DNA of 64,000 nucleotides from contig JALZVT010000107.1 in the NCBI GenBank assembly GCA_023300545.1, positions 1-64,000 of the forward strand. Reading direction: 5' to 3'. Source of the stretch: Pseudomonadales bacterium (lineage in GTDB: Bacteria > Pseudomonadota > Gammaproteobacteria > Pseudomonadales > Azotimanducaceae). Shown piece after piece: positions 1 to 7,859 of the stretch; positions within the stretch are counted from its first letter, which is position 1, and the number at the start of each line of letters is the position of its first letter. Below the pieces are notes generated by a model. It had not been told where the DNA came from and did not search any database. It saw only the letters and a list, made by a program, of their open reading frames with translations. The translations under genes were made by a program, and so were the position numbers.

Positions 1-840
1 GGACTCAACAAGTCGAATAGGAAAACGGGCCGCGGCAGCGGCCGTAGTGAGTCCGCCCCCCGAGGTCATCAATAGCAGCGCAGCGTTCGAGCCTGCCTGT
101 GCAAGACGCTGCTCAAGCTGCGAGATATACCCTGCCATCAATGGTCGTACGTAGGCGTTTGCCACCGCCGTAGAAAGACGCTCATATTCTCTGATCTCGG
201 GACAGACGGCGCTGGCGAGCGTCAAACTGATGTTTGGCAGTGCATTTTGTATCCGCTCGGCAATCGCCTCTTCGTGCACTGGGTTGGCGTAGGCGTGCAA
301 TAAACCAATAGCTACGCTTTCAACCTCGGCCGTACGCACTACATCAATCGCTGCATCAACACTGCCAAGGTCGAGTGGAATACGCACACCGCCAGTCGCA
401 TCCAGACGTTCACGAACGGGTAAGCGCAAAGGCCGTGGCACCAACGGCGCAGGTCGAACAATATTCAAATCGTACTGTTCAAAACGATTCTCGTGGGCCA
501 TCTCCAGCACGTCGCGATGACCTTCAGTGGTCAAGAGCGCGGTTTTGGCCCCACGACGCTCAATCAGCGCGTTAGTCGCAAGCGTGGTGCCATGTAAAAC
601 CAGGTCAATCTCAGACAGCCGCGCGCCTGCTTTGGCAATGATTTCATGCACGCCATTCATCACCGCGTCAGCGGGTGCGTCATGGGTAGTGAGCAGTTTG
701 GTGCTGTGCAGCGCACCCCGCCATTGCAAGACCACATCGGTAAAGGTCCCGCCGATATCAATGGCCAGACGGTTTGAACCGACTCCGGAAGCGACATCCG
801 GACGGGATTCACTAGGCTTGTTGGACGATCGATCAGGCAT
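1..840 (-). CDS. Hydantoinase/oxoprolinase family protein, N-terminal part (gene continues beyond the window)
   Basis: Translating the reverse strand from an ATG at 840 gives 280 residues with no stop before the window edge, so only the N-terminal part is present. Residues 28-36 read DIGGTFTDV, the glycine-rich nucleotide-binding signature of HyuA/oxoprolinase proteins, and residues 83-90 read HGTTLATN, a second family hallmark. The family performs ATP-dependent opening of cyclic amides such as 5-oxoproline, hydantoins or N-methylhydantoin; the substrate cannot be told here. It is divergent from the metallophosphoesterase at 925, with 84 bases between the starts. No strong ribosome site was seen upstream of the ATG. 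The partner HyuB-type gene, if present, would lie outside the window. Confidence 0.9.
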   Translation of the reverse strand, partial: MPDRSSNKPSESRPDVASGVGSNRLAIDIGGTFTDVVLQWRGALHSTKLLTTHDAPADAVMNGVHEIIAKAGARLSEIDLVLHGTTLATNALIERRGAKTALLTTEGHRDVLEMAHENRFEQYDLNIVRPAPLVPRPLRLPVRERLDATGGVRIPLDLGSVDAAIDVVRTAEVESVAIGLLHAYANPVHEEAIAERIQNALPNISLTLASAVCPEIREYERLSTAVANAYVRPLMAGYISQLEQRLAQAGSNAALLLMTSGGGLTTAAAAARFPIRLVES

Positions 841-924
841 AAGGCGATGCTGTGTTCCGGCTTATTTCAACGGGCCGGATGATACACTTCCAATGGCTTC
901 ATTTTTCGACTGATCAGGCTTCTC

Positions 925-2616
925 ATGCCGGCACCTCACGCTTCCAACTCGTCGCCCTCAAACCGCAACAAACGACCGGACATGGTGCACTGGTATCAAC
1001 CCTTGTTGCTCATTCGCATTGGTGTTCGGGCACTGGTTGCCACCGTGGTTGGGCAGATTGCCGATAACCGCGAACTCCAGGCCATGGACTACCGCAACCA
1101 AGACAATACATGGGACTACAGCGACCGTGACGAGCTGTGGTTCGACTTTGTGGCAGACATTGGCGATGGCTGGGAAGCCAGCCACGCTGTGGCCAGTGCA
1201 CTCGCCCAAAACGAACTGAGTCTCGAGAGTGTCGCGTTACCCCGGGCAGAGCTGTTGCTGATTGGCGGGGATCTGGTTTACCCCGACCCTAGCCACGAAG
1301 CGTATCTGAGCCGAGCCCTAAGCCCCTATCAAGCGGCGTGCGAATCCAACGATGACTTTACGGCGGATATGTTCGCCGTACCTGGCAACCACGACTGGTA
1401 TGACGGTTTGCATGCCTTCCAGGATATTTTTTGCCACGACCCAGCAGAGGCTCCAGAGTGGCCCTTTGGGTGCTGGACCAAGCGTCAAACACACAGTTAC
1501 TTTGCCCAACAGCTGCCGCACGATTGGTGGGTGTTGGCTCCGGATGCGCAGCTAGACAATCGGGTTAACCCGTCACAGCGAGCGTATTTTCGCCGAGTCA
1601 GCGAACATATGTCAGCAAATGCTCGAGTGATTGTGATTGCGCCGTTTCCGAACTGGGCCCTGGTTGACCCTGACGCAAACGACGCCGCGTTGGCTTGGAT
1701 AAACAGGCTCTGCGGCAGTGTTAACGCACGCGTTGCTCTGGTGCTCACAGGTGACCTGCATCACTACTCCCGTTATGAGAGCCAGACGTCTGGGCCGGCT
1801 CTCATCACTGCCGGCGGCGGTGGCGCGTTCTTGCATCCCACCCATACCCTCCCCGACTCAGTCACACTGCGCACGTTTGCCGGTGCCGATCAAACAACGG
1901 TTGTTGAAAAAAAAACCACCTGGCCTGCAGGATCAACCAGCCGAAAAATGACGCTAGGTAATCTGCTGTTTCCGATTAGTAACTGGCAGCTGTCGTTGTT
2001 TGTGGGCTTTGTTTACACAATGCTCGCGTGGGTTTTGGAGACTCGCTTGTTAGTGGGTGATGCAACCGTAAGCACGCTGTTTCACAACATGCTGGAAAAC
2101 CATGACGGTATCAGCGGCACACTGACCCGTATGCTGGCCATGCTGCCCAAATCACCAGAATTCGCATTGGTATTGTTACTTACCGCCCTGGGTTTGACCG
2201 CATTTAACGAAAACTGCAGCAACAGAGTTCGTTTGCTACTTGGCACCCTGCATACGGCGCTGCACCTTGTCGGCCTGATCATTACCTACTGTGGCGCCAT
2301 CGCAGTGACCGGCTGGCTCGACGCGCAACTCAATACTCTGAGCTTTTCGTTTTTCTGGTTTCTGCTGAGTATGGTGGTGCTGGGTGGCGGCGTGGGTGGC
2401 GCTGTGATTGGGGTTTATCTCTCGCTGTCGTTGAATGTATTTGGCGCTAACCTAACCAATGCCTTCTCCTCGTTACGCCTCTCGGGCTATGGCAATTTTC
2501 TTCGTATGCACATCAATACTAACGGTGAACTCACTGTTCACGCACTCGGCATCGAACAGCCCAGCGGTGATTCATCAAACGTTAAAGCTATCGATTCGAA
2601 GGTGGTTATTCAATGA
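925..2616 (+). CDS. Metallophosphoesterase with C-terminal membrane domain
   Basis: A protein of 563 residues whose N-terminal half carries calcineurin-like metal-binding motifs: D78 in FVADIGDG, GGD at 114-116, GNHDW at 154-158 and LTGDLHHYSR at 264-273. The usual first DxH motif appears replaced by the D78-containing segment, so this is a divergent member. Roughly residues 345-500 contain about four hydrophobic stretches, which suggests that the C-terminal half anchors it in the inner membrane. The phosphoester substrate is unknown. Its stop overlaps the start of the GMC oxidoreductase by four bases (ATGA), so the two are probably translationally coupled and may act together. An internal ATG at 982 is an alternative start. 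Family assignment is firm, role is not. Confidence 0.85.
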   Translation: MPAPHASNSSPSNRNKRPDMVHWYQPLLLIRIGVRALVATVVGQIADNRELQAMDYRNQDNTWDYSDRDELWFDFVADIGDGWEASHAVASALAQNELSLESVALPRAELLLIGGDLVYPDPSHEAYLSRALSPYQAACESNDDFTADMFAVPGNHDWYDGLHAFQDIFCHDPAEAPEWPFGCWTKRQTHSYFAQQLPHDWWVLAPDAQLDNRVNPSQRAYFRRVSEHMSANARVIVIAPFPNWALVDPDANDAALAWINRLCGSVNARVALVLTGDLHHYSRYESQTSGPALITAGGGGAFLHPTHTLPDSVTLRTFAGADQTTVVEKKTTWPAGSTSRKMTLGNLLFPISNWQLSLFVGFVYTMLAWVLETRLLVGDATVSTLFHNMLENHDGISGTLTRMLAMLPKSPEFALVLLLTALGLTAFNENCSNRVRLLLGTLHTALHLVGLIITYCGAIAVTGWLDAQLNTLSFSFFWFLLSMVVLGGGVGGAVIGVYLSLSLNVFGANLTNAFSSLRLSGYGNFLRMHINTNGELTVHALGIEQPSGDSSNVKAIDSKVVIQ

Positions 2617-4277
2617 ACGTCAATCGTCGTTTGAGCACACCCGTAACTTCGGCAAAAGCGGTGTACGAGGCCATTGTCATTGGATCAGGCTACGGCGCTT
2701 CCGTTGCAGTGAATCGGTTAGCCGGTCTTGGCGTAGATGTTGCGCTCCTTGAGCGCGGCCCTGAACGCGTGCCCGGCGAGTTTCCAAAAACCTTAATCGA
2801 CGCGGCCCAAGAATTTCAATTGCAGCGCAAAAGCAGTCATGTAGGCCGCGAGGACGGCCTGTTTGATTTGCGCGTGCAGGAGGATGTATCGGTCTTGCTG
2901 GGGTGCGGCCTGGGCGGCACCTCACTGATCAATGGCAATGTCATGCTGCAGCCTGAAGCTGCCGTCTTGCAGGCCGCAGAATGGCCAAGCGTGCTGCGCA
3001 ATGACGCTGATGGTGCACTTGCTGCGGGTTACAAACGAGCGTTGTTGATGCTTGAGTCCACACCGTATCCCAACACCGTAACTCTCGAAAAACTGACCGC
3101 GCTCAAGCAACAGGCCAGCGCACTCAACGCCACAATGACCTTGCCGCCGATCAATGTGACCTTCAGCGAGCGCGAAGACACCATTGGCGCGAGCCAACCC
3201 GCCTGTACGCTGTGTGGCGATTGCTGTTCAGGCTGCAATGTCGGGGCAAAGAACACCACGGCTATGAACTACCTGCACGACGCCAAAGACAAAGGTGCTG
3301 CGTTGTTTACCGGGGCGCAGGTGCAGTGGGTTGAACAAACAGCGCAGGGCTATCGCGTTCACTACGATCTGATCGGTCCAGCGGCACAGGGCGAACAGCC
3401 CGCACCAACCTCCCGTTCGATGGAGTGCAAAACGCTGTTTCTGGGTGCCGGTACGCTGGGCTCAACCGAGATCATGTTGCGCAGTAAAGCGCGCGGTTTG
3501 GAGCTCTCGATGCGTCTTGGTGAAGGCTTCTCAGGCAATGGCGACGTGCTGGCCTTTGGCTACAACAACGACGTTCGGGTGAATGGCATTGGCATCGGGC
3601 ACCCTCCGCGCGATGGGGCTGACCCCGTTGGCCCGGTTATCGCTGGCCTTATAGATCTGCGCAACAGTGGCAAACTGGCAACCAACATTGTCATTCAGGA
3701 AGGCGCTTTGCCAAGCCCACTAGCGCCCCTGTTGCCGGCGATGCTGGGCAGTGCTTCACCGTTGTTTGGGGTCGACACCGATCACGGCGACAGCACCGCT
3801 GAAGTCTTGCGGACGTTAAAATCACTCGCTCGCGGGGCGTATAAAGGTGCTGTCGCCAACACCCAGACCTTTTTGGTGATGGCCCACGAAGCCAGCCAAG
3901 GGCGCATGCAACTCACTGACGACGCACTCACCATCAACTGGCCTGACGCTGGGCGCGACCCGGTGTTCCAACATATTAGTGCACTGCTTGAAAAAGCGAC
4001 CGCGGCAACCGGTGGCACCTATATTGCCAATCCAATCTGGAGCAAGACGCTGGGCCGCAATCTGGTCTCTGTGCACCCACTGGGTGGCTGCAGCATGGGC
4101 GACACCAGTGATCAGGGTGTCGTCGATGATCGCGGGCGCGTCTTCGATGGCGCCGGCGGCGTCTACGCCGGTCTGCATGTGCTCGATGGCTCGATCATTC
4201 CAGGGTCGCTAGGCGTCAACCCATCACTGACCATCACCGCCGTTGCAGAGCGTGCACTCGCGCTTTATTCGCGATGA
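2613..4277 (+). CDS. GMC family oxidoreductase, ChoD/cholesterol-oxidase-like, with ferredoxin-type cysteine cluster
   Basis: A 554-residue flavoprotein. Residues 24-30 (GSGYGAS) form the FAD dinucleotide-binding loop and E47 the ribose-binding acid. The C-terminal part has HPLGGC with H488 and a conserved asparagine near N536, the expected catalytic pair of GMC oxidases and dehydrogenases. Residues 198-208 contain five cysteines, four of them spaced CX2CX2CX3C (198, 201, 204, 208), like a [4Fe-4S] ligand set; I recall a similar cluster in ChoD-like actinobacterial proteins. No signal peptide is evident. Likely oxidation of a sterol or long-chain alcohol, but substrate is inference. It overlaps the upstream phosphoesterase (ATGA) and its 3' end overlaps the convergent adenosyltransferase by 13 bases. 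Confidence 0.85.
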   Translation: MNVNRRLSTPVTSAKAVYEAIVIGSGYGASVAVNRLAGLGVDVALLERGPERVPGEFPKTLIDAAQEFQLQRKSSHVGREDGLFDLRVQEDVSVLLGCGLGGTSLINGNVMLQPEAAVLQAAEWPSVLRNDADGALAAGYKRALLMLESTPYPNTVTLEKLTALKQQASALNATMTLPPINVTFSEREDTIGASQPACTLCGDCCSGCNVGAKNTTAMNYLHDAKDKGAALFTGAQVQWVEQTAQGYRVHYDLIGPAAQGEQPAPTSRSMECKTLFLGAGTLGSTEIMLRSKARGLELSMRLGEGFSGNGDVLAFGYNNDVRVNGIGIGHPPRDGADPVGPVIAGLIDLRNSGKLATNIVIQEGALPSPLAPLLPAMLGSASPLFGVDTDHGDSTAEVLRTLKSLARGAYKGAVANTQTFLVMAHEASQGRMQLTDDALTINWPDAGRDPVFQHISALLEKATAATGGTYIANPIWSKTLGRNLVSVHPLGGCSMGDTSDQGVVDDRGRVFDGAGGVYAGLHVLDGSIIPGSLGVNPSLTITAVAERALALYSR

Positions 4278-4846
4278 ATGTTCTGTTGCCAAAGCCGTTC
4301 AGAATCGCCGCGTTCGGCGCATAGCCAACGCGCGGCGACAAACAGAAAATCGCTGAGTCGATTTAGATAAATCAGGCTTGCGACATTTAGGCCAGCACCG
4401 TCCGCCCCACTTCGATTCAGGGCCACTAAACGGCGCTCGGCACGCCGGGCTGAGCTGCGTGCAAGGTGCAGGCCAGCCAATGCTTTACTGCCACCGGGCA
4501 GAATAAAATTGGCCAGTGGCGGCAGCTTGTCGTTCATGCCGTCTTGCCACAGCGTCAGGCGCTGGTGATGAGCCTCGGTGAGTATCACCTCTGGTGGCAT
4601 TGCCAATTCCCCACCCAGATCAAACAGATCGTGCTGAATGGCGATCAATCGCCCTTGCAGCAGGTTAGCGGCATCTGAGCCGTCATCAAGCTCAGCCACG
4701 GCAAGCCCAACAGCGCAATTTAGTTCATCGACACAGCCAATCGCTTCGATGCGAGGGTCGTCTTTGCCAAGACGATTGCCCCCAACAATACCTGTGGTGC
4801 CGTCGTCTCCGGTGCCGGTCGTAATACTGGTCAGTCTGTTGGCCAT
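4265..4846 (-). CDS. Cob(I)yrinic acid a,c-diamide / cob(I)alamin adenosyltransferase, PduO type
   Basis: A 193-residue protein of typical PduO/MMAB length. The N-terminus holds the ATP-binding signature TGDDGTTG followed by GGNRLGKDDPRIEAIG and VDELN, and the middle has the arginine-rich helix ARSSARRAERR characteristic of this fold. It transfers the adenosyl group of ATP to cobalamin, making coenzyme B12 in the cytoplasm. No B12-dependent enzyme is visible in the window. The gene is monocistronic, convergent with and overlapping the end of the GMC gene by 13 bases, and divergent from the thiolase gene, whose start is 73 bases away. Confidence 0.93.
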   Translation of the reverse strand: MANRLTSITTGTGDDGTTGIVGGNRLGKDDPRIEAIGCVDELNCAVGLAVAELDDGSDAANLLQGRLIAIQHDLFDLGGELAMPPEVILTEAHHQRLTLWQDGMNDKLPPLANFILPGGSKALAGLHLARSSARRAERRLVALNRSGADGAGLNVASLIYLNRLSDFLFVAARWLCAERGDSERLWQQNIHRE

Positions 4847-4918
4847 AGCGGGTCTGTTGTCCTGTTGCTGGCGAGTGCCTAAAATAGACGGTGGAGACTA
4901 TCAAATTAGGGAACTCAC

Positions 4919-6151
4919 ATGAACGACGCTTACATCATCGACGCAGCGCGCACACCGCGTGGCATCGGCAAAGCCGGCAAAGGCGCACTGTCTGAACTGC
5001 ACCCCCAACGCCTGCTTGCACAGGTGCTCGAGGGCATTCAACAGCGGAACGACCTCAACACCGCTGAGGTAGACGATGTGATTGTGGGTTGCAGCACCCA
5101 GCAAGGCAAACAGGGCTGCTGCGTCGGTCGCATGGCTGTACTTGATGCCGGCTGGGACACCCAGGCGCCGGGGTTCACGCTCGATCGTTTCTGCGGCTCC
5201 GGCATCACCTCAGTCAACCTGGCGGCAGCCAACATCATGAGTGGTATGGCTGACATGAACGTGGCGGGCGGCGTTGAAATGATGTCGTACACGGGCACAC
5301 TAAAAGGTGACAGTCTGGTTATCGACGGCGGCAACCCGCATTTGCGCGACATCCATGCACAGCCGCACCAGGGCATCTGCGCTGACATGATCGCAACCCT
5401 AGACGGTTTTTCGCGGGACGAGCTAGACGCGCTTGCAGTGGAAAGTCAAAAACGCGCCAAGCACGCGATTGATAACGGTTACTTCGACAAAAGCGTGTTA
5501 CCGGTTCACCACCTCGACGGCACACTCGCCCTCGACCGGGAAGAGTTTCCACGTCCCGGAACAACCATGGAATCGTTGGCCGAACTAAAAACAGTGTTCT
5601 CACAGTTTATGGATTTACCAATCGACGGCAGCGGCGAAACCTTTAATCAGTTAGTGGCTCGCGCCTACCCAGATATGAAGATCAACCACGTTCACCACGC
5701 TGGCAACTCATCCGGTGTTGTCGACGGCGCTGCTGCGCTGTTGTTGTCGAGCAAGGAATACGCTGACAGCCAGGGTTGGAAACCGCGCGCGAAAATTCGC
5801 GCTATGGCAACGGTTGCGGGTAGCCCAACACTCATGCTCAACGAGCCTGTACCCGCCGCACAAAAAGCGCTGAAGAAAGCCGGCATGACTCTCAACGACA
5901 TCGATCTGTTTGAAGTCAATGAGGCGTTCTCAGTTGTGGCTGCGAAGTTCATTCGCGATCTCAAGCTTGACCCAGCAAAGGTCAACGTTAATGGCGGCGC
6001 AATGGCGCTGGGTCACCCCATTGCGGCCACCGGCTCAATTCTGATTGGCACCGTGCTGGATGAATTGGAGCGTCGTGACCTGAGCACTGGGCTCATCACC
6101 ATGTGCACCGGCGGCGGCATGGCCCCGGCGATTGTGATCGAGCGGGTTTAA
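4919..6151 (+). CDS. Thiolase family protein (acetyl-CoA C-acetyltransferase / 3-ketoacyl-CoA thiolase)
   Basis: A full-length thiolase of 410 residues with the complete active site: nucleophile C92 in DRFCGSG, H366 in GGAMALGHP and C396 in MCTGGGM near the C-terminus. It either condenses two acyl-CoA units or cleaves 3-ketoacyl-CoA by thiolysis; direction and chain length are not readable from sequence. A purine-rich ribosome site (TTAGGGA) lies about seven bases upstream of the ATG. It stands alone between two reverse-strand genes. It fits the fatty-acid/steroid-like catabolic repertoire elsewhere in the window, but no gene partner adjoins it. Confidence 0.93.
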   Translation: MNDAYIIDAARTPRGIGKAGKGALSELHPQRLLAQVLEGIQQRNDLNTAEVDDVIVGCSTQQGKQGCCVGRMAVLDAGWDTQAPGFTLDRFCGSGITSVNLAAANIMSGMADMNVAGGVEMMSYTGTLKGDSLVIDGGNPHLRDIHAQPHQGICADMIATLDGFSRDELDALAVESQKRAKHAIDNGYFDKSVLPVHHLDGTLALDREEFPRPGTTMESLAELKTVFSQFMDLPIDGSGETFNQLVARAYPDMKINHVHHAGNSSGVVDGAAALLLSSKEYADSQGWKPRAKIRAMATVAGSPTLMLNEPVPAAQKALKKAGMTLNDIDLFEVNEAFSVVAAKFIRDLKLDPAKVNVNGGAMALGHPIAATGSILIGTVLDELERRDLSTGLITMCTGGGMAPAIVIERV

Positions 6152-6170
6152 GCGCCAAGGCCCAGCGATC

Positions 6171-6194
6171 GGGGTCAGAATTAATTCTGACCCC
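6171..6194. repeat. Perfect 24-bp palindrome between convergent genes
   Basis: The 12-base arm GGGGTCAGAATT is followed directly by its exact reverse complement AATTCTGACCCC. It sits in the 55 bases between the ends of the thiolase and yqjG genes. It could form a hairpin in transcripts from either side and so act as a bidirectional terminator, although no clear T-run follows. From memory, GGGGTCAGA...TCTGACCCC palindromes are dispersed in many gammaproteobacterial genomes and are associated with REP-type (RAYT) transposases; no such transposase is in the window. Confidence 0.8.
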
Positions 6195-6206
6195 TGTTTC
6201 ACACCG

Positions 6207-7151
6207 CTATCCACGCCCATGCGGTGCGGCCCAGTCGTCCTCGGGGCCCAGCGGAATAATCCCGGTTCCCGACCAGTAAATCCCCTTAAACGCCTCCCAA
6301 TCCACAGTCTCCGCTACCCGCGGTTGCTGATACAGATCCCGCGCGTACGCCCATAAATTCGGGTAATCAACAACGCGCTTTAAGTTGCAACGAAACCGGC
6401 TGTAGTACGCCAGATCGAACCGCAACAGAGTGGAAAACAGACGCCAGTCAGACTCGGTGATTGCGGCGCCCAACAGAAATCGCTGGTTCGCAAGAATTCG
6501 TTCTAACCGATCCAGCTCCGCAAACACCTCCCGGTAGGCTGCGTTGTACGCCATCTGACTGCCAGCAAATCCACAGCGATACACCCCGTTATTCAGGCCA
6601 TCGTAGATGTGCGCGTTCATGGCGTCGATCGCATCACGCTGCTCCGTCGGATAGTAGTCGACTGGGTTGTCGGCAAACGCGCTGAAGTCCGAATTCAACA
6701 TACGCAGAATGTCAGCCGATTCGTTATTAACAATGGTGTTGAGTTTTTTGTCCCACAATACCGGTACCGTCGCGCGCCCGGTAAACCCCGCATCTGCATT
6801 GCTATACACTTCATGCAGGTGCTTCACGCCACTGAAATGATCGCTACTGCCACCTGCCGCATCAACAAAGGTCCAGCCTTGCTTGCCCATACCCGGCTGG
6901 CTTTCGCTCATACTGATGACCTGGGTGAGGCCTTTCAAATTGCGCATGAGAACGGCACGGTAGGCCCAGGGACAGCCCACATTGACATACAGGTGATAGC
7001 GCCCCGATTCAGCTCCAAACTTCGCTGTAGGATCACTCTCTACCCAATCACGCCAGGGACTCTCGGTGCGCTCAAATTGGCCCTCTTTGCCCTGTCGCGC
7101 GGTTGGCGGCTCATCTGCCCACTGACCGTCAATCAATTGCCCCATTTGCAT
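6207..7151 (-). CDS. yqjG: Glutathionyl-hydroquinone reductase (YqjG/ECM4 family glutathione S-transferase)
   Basis: A 314-residue protein aligning by eye along its length with E. coli YqjG. It begins (M)GQLIDGQW, carries the active-site motif NVGCPWAYR with C60, the glutathione-site segment TVPVLWDKK, NNESADILRM, and ends with the family's IIPLGPEDDW...PHGR tail. It reduces glutathionyl-hydroquinones in the cytoplasm with release of oxidised glutathione. The reading frame starts MQMGQL; by comparison with E. coli, the second methionine (7145) may be the true start. No good ribosome site precedes either. It is divergent from the acyltransferase gene. Assignment is firm; the physiological quinone is not known. 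Confidence 0.93.
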   Translation of the reverse strand: MQMGQLIDGQWADEPPTARQGKEGQFERTESPWRDWVESDPTAKFGAESGRYHLYVNVGCPWAYRAVLMRNLKGLTQVISMSESQPGMGKQGWTFVDAAGGSSDHFSGVKHLHEVYSNADAGFTGRATVPVLWDKKLNTIVNNESADILRMLNSDFSAFADNPVDYYPTEQRDAIDAMNAHIYDGLNNGVYRCGFAGSQMAYNAAYREVFAELDRLERILANQRFLLGAAITESDWRLFSTLLRFDLAYYSRFRCNLKRVVDYPNLWAYARDLYQQPRVAETVDWEAFKGIYWSGTGIIPLGPEDDWAAPHGRG

Positions 7152-7173
7152 CGCCGAGTAAAAGGATTGCCAT

Positions 7174-7179
7174 ATTATA
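7174..7179 (-). promoter_or_regulatory. Possible -10 element for yqjG
   Basis: On the reverse strand this reads TATAAT, inside an AT-rich patch in the 73-base divergent region between yqjG and the acyltransferase gene. It would place transcription start about 15-20 bases before the yqjG start codon. No convincing -35 hexamer lies 16-18 bases upstream, so the call rests on the -10 match alone. Confidence 0.25.
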
Positions 7180-7224
7180 TAGGTTTGGATTGTCTCTGCA
7201 GGTGCTGCCAGTTAGTGTGGAGCT

Positions 7225-7839
7225 GTGAAAAGATTTCTCTCTAGTACCTTATTAAAGCTGTGTGGTTGGCAAGTTCGCGGTGTCGCGCCGGAACACGACC
7301 AGTGTGTGATCATCGCGGTTCCGCACACGTCCAACTGGGATTTTGTCTGGATGAAGCTGATGGCCTGGTCCCTCGAATGGCAGGTCAACTGGCTGGGCAA
7401 GCACACGCTGTTCACCGGCCTTGCTGGGCTCGCTGGCCCAATCATGCGGGCGTGGGGCGGCGTACCTGTTGACCGACGGGGCAAACAAGATCTGGTGAGC
7501 CAGGTTATCGCACGGTTTAAAGCGGGCGAAAAACTGGCTCTGGCCATTCCGGCTGAAGGCACCCGGGATCGCTCTGAGAACTGGCGTTCGGGTTTTTATC
7601 ACATTGCCAAAGGCGCCCGAGTTCCTATCGTACTGAGCTTTCTTGACTACGGTAGCCGTACCGGCGGTATTGGCCCCACCGTAGAAACCACCAACGATCT
7701 AGCTGGGGATATGGATCGGATTCGCGCGTTCTACGCGGGTATGCAGGGTAAGTACCCGAACCTGTCAGGCCCGTCTTATCTTCGCGAAGAAAACCATCAA
7801 CCCTCAGCCGACAACCGGCCTGATAGTGATCCCCGCTAG
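7225..7839 (+). CDS. Small 1-acyl-sn-glycerol-3-phosphate acyltransferase-like protein (LPLAT superfamily)
   Basis: A 204-residue acyltransferase. The catalytic HX4D motif is HTSNWD (H34, D39) and the phosphate-binding EGTR motif is at 111-114. These define the PlsC/LPLAT superfamily that acylates lysophosphatidic acid or related acceptors at the inner membrane. The protein is shorter than classical PlsC (about 240 residues) and lacks an obvious N-terminal transmembrane helix. The start must lie upstream of H34; GTG at 7225 is the best candidate, but its GGAG (7219-7222) is only two bases away, an unusually tight spacing. Twenty bases separate it from the amidohydrolase gene, so the two may be co-transcribed. 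The acyl acceptor is unknown. Confidence 0.85.
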   Translation: MKRFLSSTLLKLCGWQVRGVAPEHDQCVIIAVPHTSNWDFVWMKLMAWSLEWQVNWLGKHTLFTGLAGLAGPIMRAWGGVPVDRRGKQDLVSQVIARFKAGEKLALAIPAEGTRDRSENWRSGFYHIAKGARVPIVLSFLDYGSRTGGIGPTVETTNDLAGDMDRIRAFYAGMQGKYPNLSGPSYLREENHQPSADNRPDSDPR

Positions 7840-7859
7840 TACTCTTTAGAGGCTAACCA

